In this document: in pieces, positions 48,179 through 59,828 of the stretch | Layout: the number at the start of each line of letters is the position of its first letter | Position numbering within the stretch: position 1 is the stretch's first letter | Assembly (NCBI GenBank): GCA_030549335.1 | Contig: CM060183.1 | Coordinates: 34,160,768 to 34,224,767, forward strand | Direction: 5' to 3' | DNA from: Pontederia crassipes | Lineage: Eukaryota; Streptophyta; Magnoliopsida; Commelinales; Pontederiaceae | Length of the DNA stretch: 64,000 nt | Translations under genes and position numbers: made by a program | Notes under the pieces: generated by a model | Told to the model about the DNA's origin: nothing | The model's input: the letters and a program-made list of their open reading frames with translations, nothing else | The model's database searches: none

Positions 48179-48471
48179 GCAAACTAAAAATGCCTGATAA
48201 CCATCAGAAAGATGCTGATAAGAAATTTAATTAGAGATTGGATAAGAAGTCATGGAAGCTTGCACATTGGAAATGGAACTGTTAACAACATAATCATGTA
48301 GCCAACTAGGAGGCTTGGCAATTCTGTGAGGTCTAGCACTGACAAATTGATGACCAGTAGCAGAATTTTCAACAGAAACAACTGGATTGGCAATATCATT
48401 TGAGGAGCTAACATCAGGTGAAGAAGGAGATGGAATATCAGTTGGAGTAGCAGAATGTGGATTGCTATGTG
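48179..48471 (-). pseudogene. Copia 2 integrase-RT linker
   Basis: Low-complexity linker between integrase and RT, Ser/Pro/Asn-rich in the likely frame and Leu/His-rich in the alternative frame. It is continuous with 50181 once the solo LTR is removed. Confidence 0.55.
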
Positions 48472-48476
48472 TAATT

Positions 48477-50175
48477 GATGCGTAAAATGATGTAGCAAAA
48501 TAAGATCGCTAGCAAGTGCACTAGTCGCTCAAGTAATATAGTAAAAAAGCGTAAAGAGTGTCGAACTCATGAGGAATATTATTAATTCAATATCTGAATT
48601 TATAAATTAATAAGAGAGGAGAAAAACATGTATTTTGAAAATGAGTTTTATAAAATAAAATAAAGAAAATAAGATAAAGATAAGATAACATAGTGGTGTT
48701 GAAGTTAGGCCTTAGGATGAAAATAGATCAGAATAAATATTTGAACAATAAAAGATAAATTTAATCTTTAAAGATGAATTAGAGTCTCCCTAAAGTAATC
48801 TAACATGATTAGCTTGTGGTTTCCATGGCTGGCATTCCTCAACCTAAGTATGTAGAACTATTTTAAATTAATAAGACTTGAAATTCCACGACTGGTACCC
48901 TCAAAATCATATTAAAATTAAGATGCATTAAATTGGATTTCCTAAACTATTAATCACTCCACAAACTGGTATAGATTAATAGACCACATAAACTTGATTC
49001 TCCACACACTAGTTATCAAATTTATGTCAATTATTAATTTCAAATAAAATCAATTAATTTAATTAATGAATTCTAAAATCAAATAGTCCACAAACTGATA
49101 ATTACTCAACTCAGAAATTTAAATAATTAAATAAAAAACACTACGCACAATTAACTAATTGATCAGAAAAGATTAAAACGAATAATATAGGGTCCAAATA
49201 GTTTCCCTTCAATAATAATCTCCTAAAATAATAATCCTAAAAATATGGAGTTCATCCTATAAATATTGGAGAGATAATAAAATACAAATTATAAAAATTG
49301 GAAGAATTACACCCAAAATAAAAATAGAGCTCTCGAATATGGGCAGCCTTTCGGACTTTCAGCTGTCACACTCTTTCCTCTTGGTTGTAGCCTGCAGAGC
49401 TCACGACTTGCCGTGGAAGAAACCTAAACTTCAGAGCACGAATTGGGACGACGGCTTCTTCACGTATTTATAGGTGCGGACGGCCTTCAAATTGATCTCG
49501 ATCGTAACATCGTACGGTCAACTTTAAATTTGTGAGATAACATTTGAGTTGATTATGGCCAATAAACTTTATTTCTCTCTCTGAATCTCGGCTAAAACTA
49601 TAAAGCTATTACGCCCAAAAGATAAATCCCTCTTATCTTTACTCCATTCAAATCTCGGCCAAAATGAAGATTTCCTTGACATTACGCCCAAAAAGATAAA
49701 ATCTTTTTATCTTTACCCCCTTCATATCTCGGCCAAAATGATAAAATACTTCTGAATCTCGGCCAAAATGTCTTGGGGGTAAAGCCAAAATCTTCTTTTA
49801 TGTGGATCTCGACCGATTCTCTGTCGATTGGAGTTCTCGGCCGTAAGGCTAAAATTCTTCTAAATTTTGGCCGATACGGATAAATCTTTGATGATTTACT
49901 GACCGATATAATCTTTAGGGTTGGAGTTCTCGGTCGAAACGTCCATTCTTGATCAAATATAATCTTGGATAATCATGTATTCGATTTTTCCTGCAAAATA
50001 ATTATCAAAATTTAGTTAATCCATCCACAATTAAAATATTTAGAGAACTAATAAATAAATTTGATAAATCCGGAATTAGGACTAAAAATGGTAAAATATG
50101 ATGCATGTCATGATTAAATTACAGAAAAATTAACTAAAATAATAATCTAAAATATGTTGTATTTTGCATGCATCA
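48477..50175. mobile_element. Solo LTR, 1.7 kb, nested in copia 2
   Basis: It starts TGATGCGTAAAATGATG and ends TTTTGCATGCATCA, with inverted tips TGATGC/GCATCA, and is flanked by the exact 5-bp duplication GTAAT (48472-48476 and 50176-50180). No internal region is present. The early GCTAGCAAGTGCACTAGTCGC and TGTCGAACTCATGAGG resemble LTRs of large plant Ty3/gypsy elements, but the lineage is inferred. Repeated TCTCGGCCAAAATGA words occur around 49600-49780. Confidence 0.9.
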
Positions 50176-50180
50176 GTAAT

Positions 50181-50843
50181 TGGCCAAAACAAATCATTAA
50201 TAGGAGAAGGAGCACTGATAGGAAGTCTCGAAGGGAAGTTATCACTCGAAGCAGTAACAGAAGGATCTGAAAAAGGAAAGATCTCTTCGCAGAAATGAAC
50301 ATCTTTGCTGATAGTGATTTTATGAGTCTGTAAATCCATAGTTTTATATCCTTTTTGTGTATTGGAATATCCAAGGAAAATAGATGGAGATGAACGAGAC
50401 ATAAACTTGTCTGAAACATTGGGAATTTTGGTATAACAGAGGCACCCAAACACCTTTAAAAACTCCAAATGAGGCTGTGAACTAAACATCTCATGTGGAC
50501 TTTTATCGTTAATGACATATAAATGTAATTTATTAACTGTATGCACGGCTGTAAGAACACAATCCCCCCAGAACTCAGTAGGCAAAGAACTCTGCAACCT
50601 CAAAGATCGAGTAACTTCAACTATATGACGATGCTTCCTTTTGACCACCCCATTCTGCTGAGGAGTATATGCACAAGATGTCTGATGACTGATCCCTTTG
50701 GATTCAAAAAAAGATTGGCAATTGGCATTAACAAACTCTGAACCATTATCAGTTCCAACAACTTTTATCCTTTTAGTAAATTGTGTCTCAATTAAATGCA
50801 CAAAGGACTTAAGATACATGGCTGCATCACTCTTAAACTTCAT
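50181..50843 (-). pseudogene. Copia 2 integrase core, catalytic Glu lost
   Basis: The frame encodes VVGTDNGSEFVN (second catalytic Asp), YTPQQNGVVKRKHRHIVEV, LPTEFWGDCVLTAVHTVN and VFGCLCYTKIP. In copia integrases the motif is NGVVERKH; here the catalytic Glu is Lys. The first Asp of the DDE triad (HVDAW at about 50940) lies in a different frame. Inactive. Confidence 0.9.
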
Positions 50844-51600
50844 AAAAAAAAACCCAAGTCATCTTAGTATAATCATCTACAATAGTGAGAAAGAAGCTAT
50901 ATTGATCATAAGTGGGCTGGTTATAAGGAACCCAGGCATCCACATGGATCAAATCAAAACTAGATACATAAACTATTTTACTAAGAGGAAAAAATAGTCG
51001 AGTCTGTCTAGACATATAACAGACATCACAATGACATTTATCTAAAGATTTGTGAATGCTGAAAGGCAAAATAGCTCGCATATTCATAAAAGGTAGATGT
51101 CCTAATCGACGATGCCAAAGCACAGCATTTTGATCACTGGATTCAGCAAGTGAAGCAGTATGAAGTTTCTTTGAACTATACAACAATGTTTCTGCAGAAT
51201 GACCCAGCATGAAATAAAGGCCTTTCTCATGGTTACCAATCCCCTTGATCATTCCACTATAAAGGTCCTGAAATAAGCAGAAATCAGGGTAAAATATTAC
51301 TATACAGAGAAGATCTCTTACCACTTTGGAGACTGATAACAAATTGTAGTGAAAATCAGGAATGTATAATACATCATGTAGCATCTGTTCAAAATTAATA
51401 GGAACTTTCCCAATATGTGTAATTTGTGAAACATGGCCATTTGGTAATTTAACCCTTTTTTATTGTTGCAAGACTGTAACATCAGTGAGACAATTGATAT
51501 CTGATACCATATGATCTGAGGCACAAGAATTAATTATCCATCTTGCTTTGGAGTTATTTAGAAACATATAAGCATTACCTGCCATGTTAGCACTAACATC
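50833..51600 (-). pseudogene. Copia 2 protease, pre-integrase and integrase start
   Basis: The protease site near 51530-51510 reads WIINSCASDHM instead of the usual D-S-G-A: the catalytic Asp is Asn and the Gly is Cys. Downstream come YIPDFHYNLLSVSKV, the pre-integrase signature VLWHRRLGHLPFMNM, and the integrase zinc-binding CHCDVC segment with SFDLIHVDAW. Confidence 0.88.
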
Positions 51601-51669
51601 AGTGGAGCTGCAGCCTTGATTAAAAATCCTTAAAATTTGCTAATATTGATCTCCAATTATCACAAGGTT

Positions 51670-52420
51670 CTAATTAGAATTATTTGAGCCTAAAACAGTA
51701 TCTGTATTCTGTGGGAAAGATGCTAGAATTGCTTCCTGTGCTAAACTAGTAGCAACATTTTCTGAACTCATCTGAACAATATTACCACTTCCTTGTGCCT
51801 GACTTCTACTAAATTTGAATTTTGGTGGAAATCCAATGATTCGATAACATTGAGCATGACATGACCAACTTTGTGACAATGGTCACATATTATATTCTTA
51901 TTTTTCTTTCTCTTCTGACTAGAATTTTGATATGCTGCATTAATTTCTGAAAATGCACCTGAATTAGTAACTCCAAAAGAATTGACAACTCCATGATTAA
52001 CAGAGTAAAGGCTGGTTTTCCCTTGTTGTTCCTCATCAAGAAGCATTGCATAAACTTGATTATCGGGAGGCACGAGTTTCATAAGAATTATTTGTCATAC
52101 GACTCATTCAGCCCCATGAGAAACTAAAAAACTTTTAACTGTTTAAAATACTCAGTGTTTCCAAGATCAGCTACACCAAGAGAAGGGATAATTGCATACA
52201 ATTCTTCCCAAAGCAACTTTAGTTTAGTGTAATATTTAGTAATGGACAAAGATCCTTGAGTCAGAACAACAATTTCTTTATGTAAATGATAAACTCTAGA
52301 TGCACTAATCGAGTCAAAACATTCTTTCAAATTCCTCCAAACTTCTACTTCTAGGGTTTTATCAATCTTAAATAAATCAAATAATTTTTTCTCATTATTT
52401 ATGACCTAGAATTACCCTAT
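51670..52420 (-). pseudogene. Copia 2 gag remnant
   Basis: Frames at 52330-52124 (YTKLKLLWEELYAI) and 52082-51768 (VYAMLLDEEQQGK, IICDHCHKVGH) carry capsid and zinc-knuckle parts. The knuckle is broken by a frameshift: its last Cys lies in another frame as HAQCYRIIGFP. The N-terminal gag domain and the 5' LTR are missing. Confidence 0.85.
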
Positions 52421-52429
52421 TTTTCATCC

Positions 52430-53808
52430 TTGGTTGCCTTGCCACCCATGAATAGAACTGCTTGGAGTTAGAGACTCCTATCTCAAACCCTATAAAGTAT
52501 TAAACATGGACTCAAAAAGCACATTGGTAATGGCCTGGGCACTCATGCATATTACGACCCACGGATTTTTAATATTCATCTAAGTCATATGCCTACTTAT
52601 ATAATTGTTCAGCCTCCAATTGTTTCTCTCTCACTCTGCATGGAATTTTGATATGCTTATGAACTATTTTTGCTCACTATCTTATAGATGAGATTCAATG
52701 TATTAAATTACCTTTTTTCCTCTATGATGATTCTTGGGTGTGGGCCTCGAAAAATTCTGGAATTGCTACTACTAAGGCAGTTAATAACTTTATAAGTAGG
52801 CGTCCTGTGCCACCTAGGCATGCTAGATGGCCGGGTTGGAGATTTATATGGTGCATCAACATTCCCCCTAAGATAAAAATTTTTCTTTTGAAATTGACTC
52901 ATAACCGTCTCCCTACTAAACATCTACTTGCAAACTTCATTCATTCTGTGAACCCTGCTTGCCCTCTTTGTGTTATTGGCCTTGAAACTAACATTCATCT
53001 TTTCTTCGACTGTTCTGTGACTTTTCAAATTTAGAATATGTTTTGATCCCATACTGATTACTATTTCAAGTTTATTCCCACTTGGAAGGAGGGGGACTGG
53101 ATTAAGGAGGGATGTAACCTCATGACCATACCCATCGTTCTCAACTTCTCACCCTTTTTTCTCTATCTCTATAGGGAATCTGGAAGATGAGGAATGATGC
53201 CCATTTTAGCTCCATTCAGGCAACCATTGCTGTGGTCTGGTCGCGAGTTAAAGCCTCCTATTATGAGATACAAATACCCTATACTTCTGAGTGGACTTCC
53301 TCCACGAACCATCCCCTGATTCGTTGGGAGCCTTCACCTCAATCCTGGTTCAAACTGAACTTGGATGGCTCTTTTCTAAGGAACTTTGGGGTGGGAGAGC
53401 AAGCTTCATAGTTAGAGCTTCTAACATTGAGTTTATCTCTGCAGGGGCATTGTATAACTAATTCCATTCTGCCTTGGAAAGCGAAGGCTGGGCCATCCGT
53501 AGCGGGCTACTGCACTATCATCGCCGGGGCATCACTCATATCCTCCTTGAGACAGATTCTCAGCTTGCAGTCCATATTATCACCAACATGTCTCGCCTTA
53601 ATAGCATATTCAATGATATCACAATCTGTTGCTGTTTGCACACTTTAAATGAAGACATGTATCCCAGTTAACAAATGTGGAGGCTGATTCTTTAGCATCT
53701 TTTAGTAGAAGATCGCGTATCGATCAATTATTGTCATCCTTGGGGCTTCCACCAGTTTTTGTGTCATGACGTTATTGACTAATCTAATCCTATCATCCAT
53801 TAAAAAAA
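52430..53808 (+). mobile_element. LINE (L1-type) 3' fragment
   Basis: In mixed frames there is a zinc-binding RT region (zf-RVT): WRFIWCINIPPKIKIFLLKL, HNRLPTKHLL and NPACPLCVIGLETNIHLFFDC. It is followed by a plant-type RNase H with WFKLNLDGSF and, frameshifted, AESEGWAI-like, HRRGITHILLETDSQLAV and VEADSLASF-like residues. The 3' end is a short A-rich tail in CATTAAAAAAAG at about 53800. This is the usual 3' end of a plant L1 LINE, 5'-truncated and decayed. It abuts the broken 5' side of copia 2. Confidence 0.85.
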
Positions 53809-53885
53809 GTAAGTGATTAATTAGTTTAGCTTATACATTAATTAGTTGGCAAGTTCAAACTTTTTTTTTCAATTTATATACTTAC

Positions 53886-54715
53886 TTTCATCAATACTAT
53901 AATCAAAAGAGAATTGTGATGCTAGTCCTTCCAACACTTTCTTCTCTTTACCCGTTGGATTTTTCTTTGGTTGGGCTGATGACAAAAATGACGAGGAAGA
54001 GATCTGGTTAACTAATTTAATTCAAACATTAATTAATTGATGGGTTAAGGCTTTCTTTTTCAATTTGTATATTTACTTTCATCAATACTATAGTCAAAAG
54101 AGAGTTCTGATGTTAGTCCTTTCAACATTTTCTTCTCTTGACCTGTGGACGGGCTGACGACAAATAATTAAGATCAGGTAAAGATTTGATTAAGTAATTA
54201 ATTTAGCTCAGACATTAACTAGTTGACAAGCTAAAAATTTCCCTTACATTTTACATACTTACTTTCAGCAATGCTATAGTCAAAAGAGAATCCTGAGATT
54301 AGTCCTTTCAAAATTTTCTCATCTTTACCCGCTGAATTTTTCTTTGGATGGGCTGATGACAAATGGTTAAGAGGAAGAGATTCAATTAATTAAGTAACTA
54401 ATTGAGTTTAGGTATTAATCAATTCACATGTTAAGACCTTATTTTTCAACTTATATGCTTACTTTCATCAGTGCTGTAGTCGAAAGAGAATTTTGACGCC
54501 GGTCCTTTCAAGATTTTCTTCTCTTCACCTGTTGGATTTTCCTTTGGACGGTCTGATGACAAATAATTAAGACGAAGATATTCGATAAAGTAATTAATTT
54601 AGCTCAGGTACTAATTAATTGATAGGTTAAATTTTATCTTTTTCAATTTATATACTTACCTTCATCAATACTCGCATTTTCTTCTTTGTACCTGCTGAAT
54701 TTCTCTTTGGACCAG
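53886..54715 (-). pseudogene. Tandem array of 90-bp phase-1 exons (BURP unit 4)
   Basis: On the minus strand at least five units repeat with a period of 186-200 bp. Each has a CAG acceptor, an exon and a GTAAG/GTAAA donor. The exons are 54715-54660 (56 bp, deleted), 54552-54463 (90), 54352-54263 (90), 54153-54077 (77, a 13-bp deletion) and 53975-53886 (90). The three 90-bp exons are open and encode similar 30-residue repeats: QPKKNPTGKEKK, HPKKNSAGKDEK or RPKENPTGEEKK, then a Leu/Gly segment and FSFDYS. Each begins with two bases completing a codon and ends with one base, so any number can be joined in frame. BURP exon 2 ends, and exon 3 begins, in exactly that phase. I infer spacer exons of a minus-strand BURP gene whose exon 2 remnant is at 56836-56894. 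I know no protein family for the repeat itself. Confidence 0.62.
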
Positions 54716-55466
54716 CTGACGACAAATTAATAATTACGAGGAAGAAATTAAAGTAAGTAAGTAATTAACATTTCTCGACCATTAATTAATTAATTGTTAT
54801 GATAAGACTTTTTTTATATATAATTCATATACTTACTTCCTATTTATGATTTTATCATAATATTTATGATAAGACCTTACTTCCTGCTGAGTTTCCTCGT
54901 GAGTCCAACCTCACTATGTGTTATCATAATATTATCGGCCTTCTTTATCCATTGCTCTCTTTTACTCAAATGATTCTATGCTCACTATCTGATTATGATA
55001 AAATGTTTATTGATTTTGACTCATCCTATTTAATAGTTATGCATTGAATATTTATATTGATTTTCCACTAGGCTGTAAAGCTTACGGGAGGATCTCCTCT
55101 CCTATGTTTGATTTTCACACGACCATGTCAGTAATGATGTTGAGATCGTGTGTTGCGACAGATCTCAGGCAATGACATAATACATGAACTAAAGGGCCTT
55201 ATTATCTAGTTTTATTCTTTCGCTATTATTTCGTAATTATGAACATTGATGTAATTTCGATAATACTCTACCTTGAGATTTCGTAATGACCTTTCCAACT
55301 TCTGTCAATTATGTTATTATCTATTCTTCTCTTTATATTATCGTTGAGGTGTTAATATTCTTGACTAAGTTTGAGTCTATATAATGATCAAAGTCATAAT
55401 GCTGATAGCGCTTTTAGATTGATCTTTGTCACGTGGGATTGATCGATTTTGAGGCATTACACTACA
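54716..55466. other. Decayed sequence between exon array and CACTA
   Basis: A further partial unit (ACTTACTTCC at about 54831, and CTTCCTGCTGAGTTTC at about 54890) suggests a sixth, broken repeat. From 54900 to 55466 I recognise nothing, apart from a short palindromic ATTTATGAT/ATCATAAAT stretch near 54840-54875. Confidence 0.4.
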
Positions 55467-56783
55467 CACTACAAGAAAATCGCGATTTTCCGACAGATAA
55501 TTTTCGACGGTTCTAAATCCGTCGAAATTTGCAACGGATTTTTTGACGGTTCGGTTTTCGACGGATTTTTCGACGGTTATGACCGTCGGAAATAATTTAT
55601 ATTATTATTTAATTTTTTGACGATTAGGAACGTCGATATTTTTGATGGATATCCATCCGTCGTAATTTCCGACGACTTTTCCGACGGTTACGACCGTCGG
55701 AAATAAAAAAAATAAATTATATATTTTTAATATTATTATTAAATGTTTTCGACAGATTTTCCGACAGTCACGACTGTCGGAAATTAAAAAAATTAATTAT
55801 ATAACCTATTATATTATTATTTAATTTTTCGATGATTAGGAACGTCGATATTTCCGACGGATATCCATCCGTCACAATTTCCGAAGGTCATAACCGTCGG
55901 TAATTAAAAATAAATATTATATATAACTAAATAAAATAAAAATATTTATTATTTACGTTTTCGACGGCCGAAACCGTCGGTAATTAAAATTTCGTTATCC
56001 CGCTTTTTTTTTCCTTTTCCCGCTTTCTTTCTACTTTTTTCTTTTATATATTTTCCCTCATCCCTCTTCTCTCTCCCTCCTCCCTTCACTCCTCTCTCTC
56101 TCCCTCCTCTCCTCTCTCCCTCTCCCGGCCGCGAGCACCGGATCGGCCTCTCCCGCTCGCCGGACGCCGGCGATCCTCCCACGCCGGACGCCGACGACCC
56201 TCTCCCGCACCGACATATCTCTCTCTCCCGCTCCGCGCCGGCATCTCTCTCTCTCTGCTGTCGGCCGGATCCAGCCGTGGCTGTTCGGATCCGGCCGCCG
56301 GGCTGCCGGATCCGGCCTCCAACGGCCGGATCGGCCGTCAGCGGATCCGGCCGCTAATTTTTTTTATATTTAAAAAATTATTTGCGATGGTTGCGACCGT
56401 CAAAAGATCGACGGTTGCGACGCCCGTCCAAAGTTTCAACAGTTGGGACCGTCGAAAAGTTGCGACAGCTCGGACCGCCGGCCTTTTCCGACAGTTGCAA
56501 CCGTCGGAAATATCGACGGTTCGGACCGCCGGCCTTTTCCGGCTGTTGCAACCGTCGGAAATATCGACGGGTCGAACCGCCGGGGACTATTCCGACGGCC
56601 AGAACCGTCGATATTTTCGACGAATTTTTTTCAACCGTCGCAAATCCGTTTGCGACGAGCGTTTTTCCGACGGATCGATTCCGACTAAAAAATCGTCGGT
56701 AATTGCGTTACCGATGATTTTCGGGCTGATTACCGACTTTTCGGACCGTCGGACCGTCGGTAATGCACGTTTTTCTAATAGTG
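55467..56783. mobile_element. Non-autonomous CACTA element, 1317 bp
   Basis: It starts CACTACAAGAAAA and ends TTTTTCTAATAGTG, with the 3-bp duplication ACA at 55464-55466 and 56784-56786. The arms and GC-rich core are closely similar to 38718-40494, but it lacks the extra 211-bp left-arm repeat and part of the GGCCGGATC array. It has the same dense CGACGG/CCGTCG palindromes and no transposase. It sits between exon 2 and the repeated exons of BURP unit 4. Confidence 0.93.
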
Positions 56784-56835
56784 ACATACATGCGTATATA
56801 TGTATACACGCAAAAGGACTGTGTTGGCATGCAGA

Positions 56836-56894
56836 CCAGTTAAGATATCCCTAATGGCTTTTGGCATGGGGGTGTTCGGAAGGACCGAGTGCCA
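56836..56894 (-). pseudogene. BURP exon-2 remnant (unit 4)
   Basis: The minus strand encodes WHSVLPNTPMPKAIRDIL followed by ACTG and a GT donor. It aligns residue by residue with exon 2 of units 1, 3 and 5 (WHAVLPNTPIPNAIRDII in unit 5). Homology begins at the Trp codon; the first part of exon 2, the signal peptide exon and the promoter are not found to the right. This proves an inverted BURP copy in the array. Confidence 0.88.
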
Positions 56895-58240
56895 GCATTT
56901 ATTAACAAGTTTTTAAAATATTTATTTACATGAATGATTAGACGGGAAGGACGTGTGATTTGTCTGATATGCCGGAAATATTGACAGTTAATTGAATGTA
57001 TATTATGGGATTGATAATTTTATAGTGCAGGATTAAATAGGAATTCTGTTATAATTAAATAAATAACCTTTTAAAATTATGTGCAAAAATAAGTTAGACA
57101 AGAGAAGAAATACCGCTACATGAAGACATGATTAATTATTTTTAGACCTCGCATAATTGAAGGGTGGGCCAATGTACCGTTCACTAAATTAATTATTAAA
57201 ATAATCGACATTAATTGTTTGTATGTCGGCCTTCAAAATCACCCTTATATAATTGAACTACTTTAGCTCACTGGCGTTTCACGCAACTTAAATATATTTT
57301 AATAAATAGGTTTAATGACATAAATAAAATATAATTTTTTTTTAATTTACAATATATATGCACTATTTTTTACGGCATACATTATATCTATAAATATCTT
57401 ACAATTTGAATTAAAAACTATTAATTAACTTTATATTTTAAAATATTTAAAACGATTATAAAAAAATATTATGTATTTTATAATATTAGAATAATTATTA
57501 TTTTACATTCCTATATGTATGCTAAAAAAATATATTACAATTTTGCTATCGATAATAATATCAAATATTTGTATAGAAATGATATTGATCTTTTCCAATT
57601 CTACTCTAAATAATTATTAAAGGTGATATGATTAATATATGTGATTTAAAATTAAAAAATAATTATGACTCTTCACATTCACTTTAATGAAATTAAGTAG
57701 ATATAAGATATATGACTTTTTAATTTTCATAATTAATTAAAAGTAATTCTTGAGTTATCATATTTTTCATTAAACAAATTTATTCATGAAGACAAAGATA
57801 AATAATTTAAAAATAGGATAAAAATGAAATAGGAATATATGACGGATAAAGATGTTTGATGTCTAAATTTATATTTTTATGATTAAAAAAATTAATAGAT
57901 GAAGGATAATATACTATTTTTTAAGGTTAAAAAATACAGAGAATATAAAAACTCAACTTATATTTTATGAAAAAAAATAATCATGAGGATAAATGCAATA
58001 CATATGAATTAAGGATTTACTTATATATATTATTATTTATTATTATAAATATAAAGGATCAATATAATGAAATATAAAGAGTTATTAGCGATGTGTTTTA
58101 AATGGCTGAATCTGTCGAGCTTTCTCATTGCAAAAAGAGGTTGCTGAAACGAATCTAGTTACTGATCTTTAACCACGACTACTTTTAAGGCAATCATTCA
58201 TGGATATTGATACCGGTGCTGCTACTATTACAAACATGGC
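56895..58240. other. AT-rich intergenic DNA
   Basis: No gene or clear element is found. Confidence 0.5.
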
Positions 58241-58289
58241 CGGAACTACATGGTTGGCTCAATTGATCCTATAATTTTTAAGTTAGGTA

Positions 58290-59110
58290 TCACTCACCAT
58301 GGTAAAAAATTATTTGTTCAATGTAGAAACAAGAGGAAGAGCATGGGAACAAATACTACTACACAAGTTCTTGTCACAAAGAATAGAGGTAGAGATAGAA
58401 GCAGATGATCAAAAGGCCGTGGCAACAATATGTCACAATCAAGAGAAAAATTTATATGTTATCACTGTGACAAAGAGGGGTATATCAAGAAAAATTGTAG
58501 AGACTGTAAGATACAACAGAATGAGAAAAATCAGAAAAATGCAGATGATCAAAGTACTGCTATTGTGGCATTGGATGAGGATCTATATTACCTTTCAGAA
58601 GGAAATGAAGAATGCAATGTCACAGACTTTTCAGTTGAGTGGATCATCGATTCAGGGACTTCGCATCATGCAACGCCATTAAAAGAATGCTTCAGTGTGT
58701 ACATGACTGATGATTTTGGCACAATGAAGATGGGCAATAAGACAATCTAAAATTGTATGAATTGGAGATGTATGTATTCGAACAAATGTTGATTGTGAGT
58801 TGATTCCTAAGGATGTCAGACGCATATCAGATTTACATCTCAATCTGATTTCTCCTCAACTTTTAGATCAGGAAGGCTACTATAGTCACATGGGTGATAG
58901 AAAGTGAAAATTGAATAAAGGATCTATGGTTATTGCTAAAGAAAAGCTATCAGGTGTCTTCTACAAAACTCAAGTGAATTTAATTGGATAGCTGATTAAT
59001 GCGATAGAGAAAGAAGCTTCACCAGATTTATAACACAAAAGATTAGAAGATATGAGTGAAAATGAAATGCAGGTTCTCGCAAGGAATTCTCACATTACTA
59101 TTATCAGAGA
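58290..59110 (+). pseudogene. Copia gag-protease fragment
   Basis: The plus strand encodes an Arg/Gly-rich gag tail, the knuckle CYHCDKEGYIKKNC (the usual His is Tyr), and the protease site WIIDSGTSHHATP. In broken frames it continues with DLHLNLISPQLLDQEGY and a HKRLEDMSE-type pre-integrase piece up to about 59105. Integrase, RT and LTRs are absent. The motif style (DSGTSHHATP) resembles the Tnt1/SIRE-like copia groups and differs from copia 1 and 2. Confidence 0.82.
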
Positions 59111-59309
59111 TAAATTTTTGAATACTTATGATGACTATTTATTTAGTAAATAGTGCAAGTGTGTTATGTGAATTAGTGATATTGTCATGTAGTTATTTTC
59201 CTTCTTATTGGAGGATTTTTTCACTTAAATTTAATATTTTTTTTACTTATTATTATTTTTTTATTATTTAATTGGCACTTAAAAAGAGGAATTAAATTTT
59301 CAACAATTA

Positions 59310-59723
59310 GGAAGCTTCCGTTCATGCATATTGAAGTTAAGTGTCGTGCATGGTCGATACCTATGGGACCCTCGTTGGTCATGTGCTTGACGTGGTAGAC
59401 TACTAGTCAACTGCGGTGGCTTGACAACATGGTAATTTATTTTGGCCGTGTGTGACGATTTTGCTATCGATCTCCTCTGTGTAATCTTACATGCGTCTAG
59501 GCATCTCACGTGGCTTATGCACGAGGATTCAGTATTATAACTTGGCGTTTCATTCATTCGTACATATTGATGCGAGGTTCCAATAATACATAAATCGCAA
59601 CTCAAATCGTCCCTACGTAGTACGTCCTAATTAACTGAGCAGGATGCACATGGGCGTGCAATTTCATCTCACACCAACCTTTTCTTTCTCGTAATTTCAT
59701 CTTGTATGTTCCCTTCCACCGCT
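59310..59723 (+). promoter_or_regulatory. 5' flank of BURP unit 5
   Basis: 59318-59405 is a paralogous module shared with 38545-38650. The following 300 bp up to the TATA box are non-coding, with a TACGTAGTACGT-type palindrome near 59615 that also occurs at about 12990 and 22710. Confidence 0.5.
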
Positions 59724-59731
59724 TATAAATA
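59724..59731 (+). promoter_or_regulatory. TATA box of BURP unit 5
   Basis: TATAAATA, 105 bp upstream of the ATG, in a context like that of unit 1 (AGGCA follows directly, then CGTCGTCAGTTGTCACTGA). Confidence 0.75.
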
Positions 59732-59828
59732 GGCACCTCATACCGTCGTCAGTTGTCACTGATCAGCAAAGCAAATAGCTAGCCTCATCTTTTCTACGAC
59801 ATTGATTCTTCGCATTCGTAGGACTGCT

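Larger units (their letters stand above)
45783..52420 (-). mobile_element. Ty1/copia element 2, degenerate, 5' LTR missing
   Basis: The minus-strand order is gag (about 52380-51670), protease, pre-integrase, integrase, RT, RNase H, then the 3' LTR (46588-45783). The element landed in BURP unit 3. It carries two later insertions, a hAT MITE in the LTR and a 1.7-kb solo LTR between integrase and RT. Its own 5' LTR is absent: gag homology fades near 52400, where LINE sequence starts. Key catalytic residues are mutated in protease and integrase, so the element is dead. Confidence 0.9.

Noticed and set aside
59300-59605. 101-residue minus-strand open frame upstream of BURP unit 5
   Set aside because: It overlaps a conserved flank module and the promoter region, and has no domain; chance frame.
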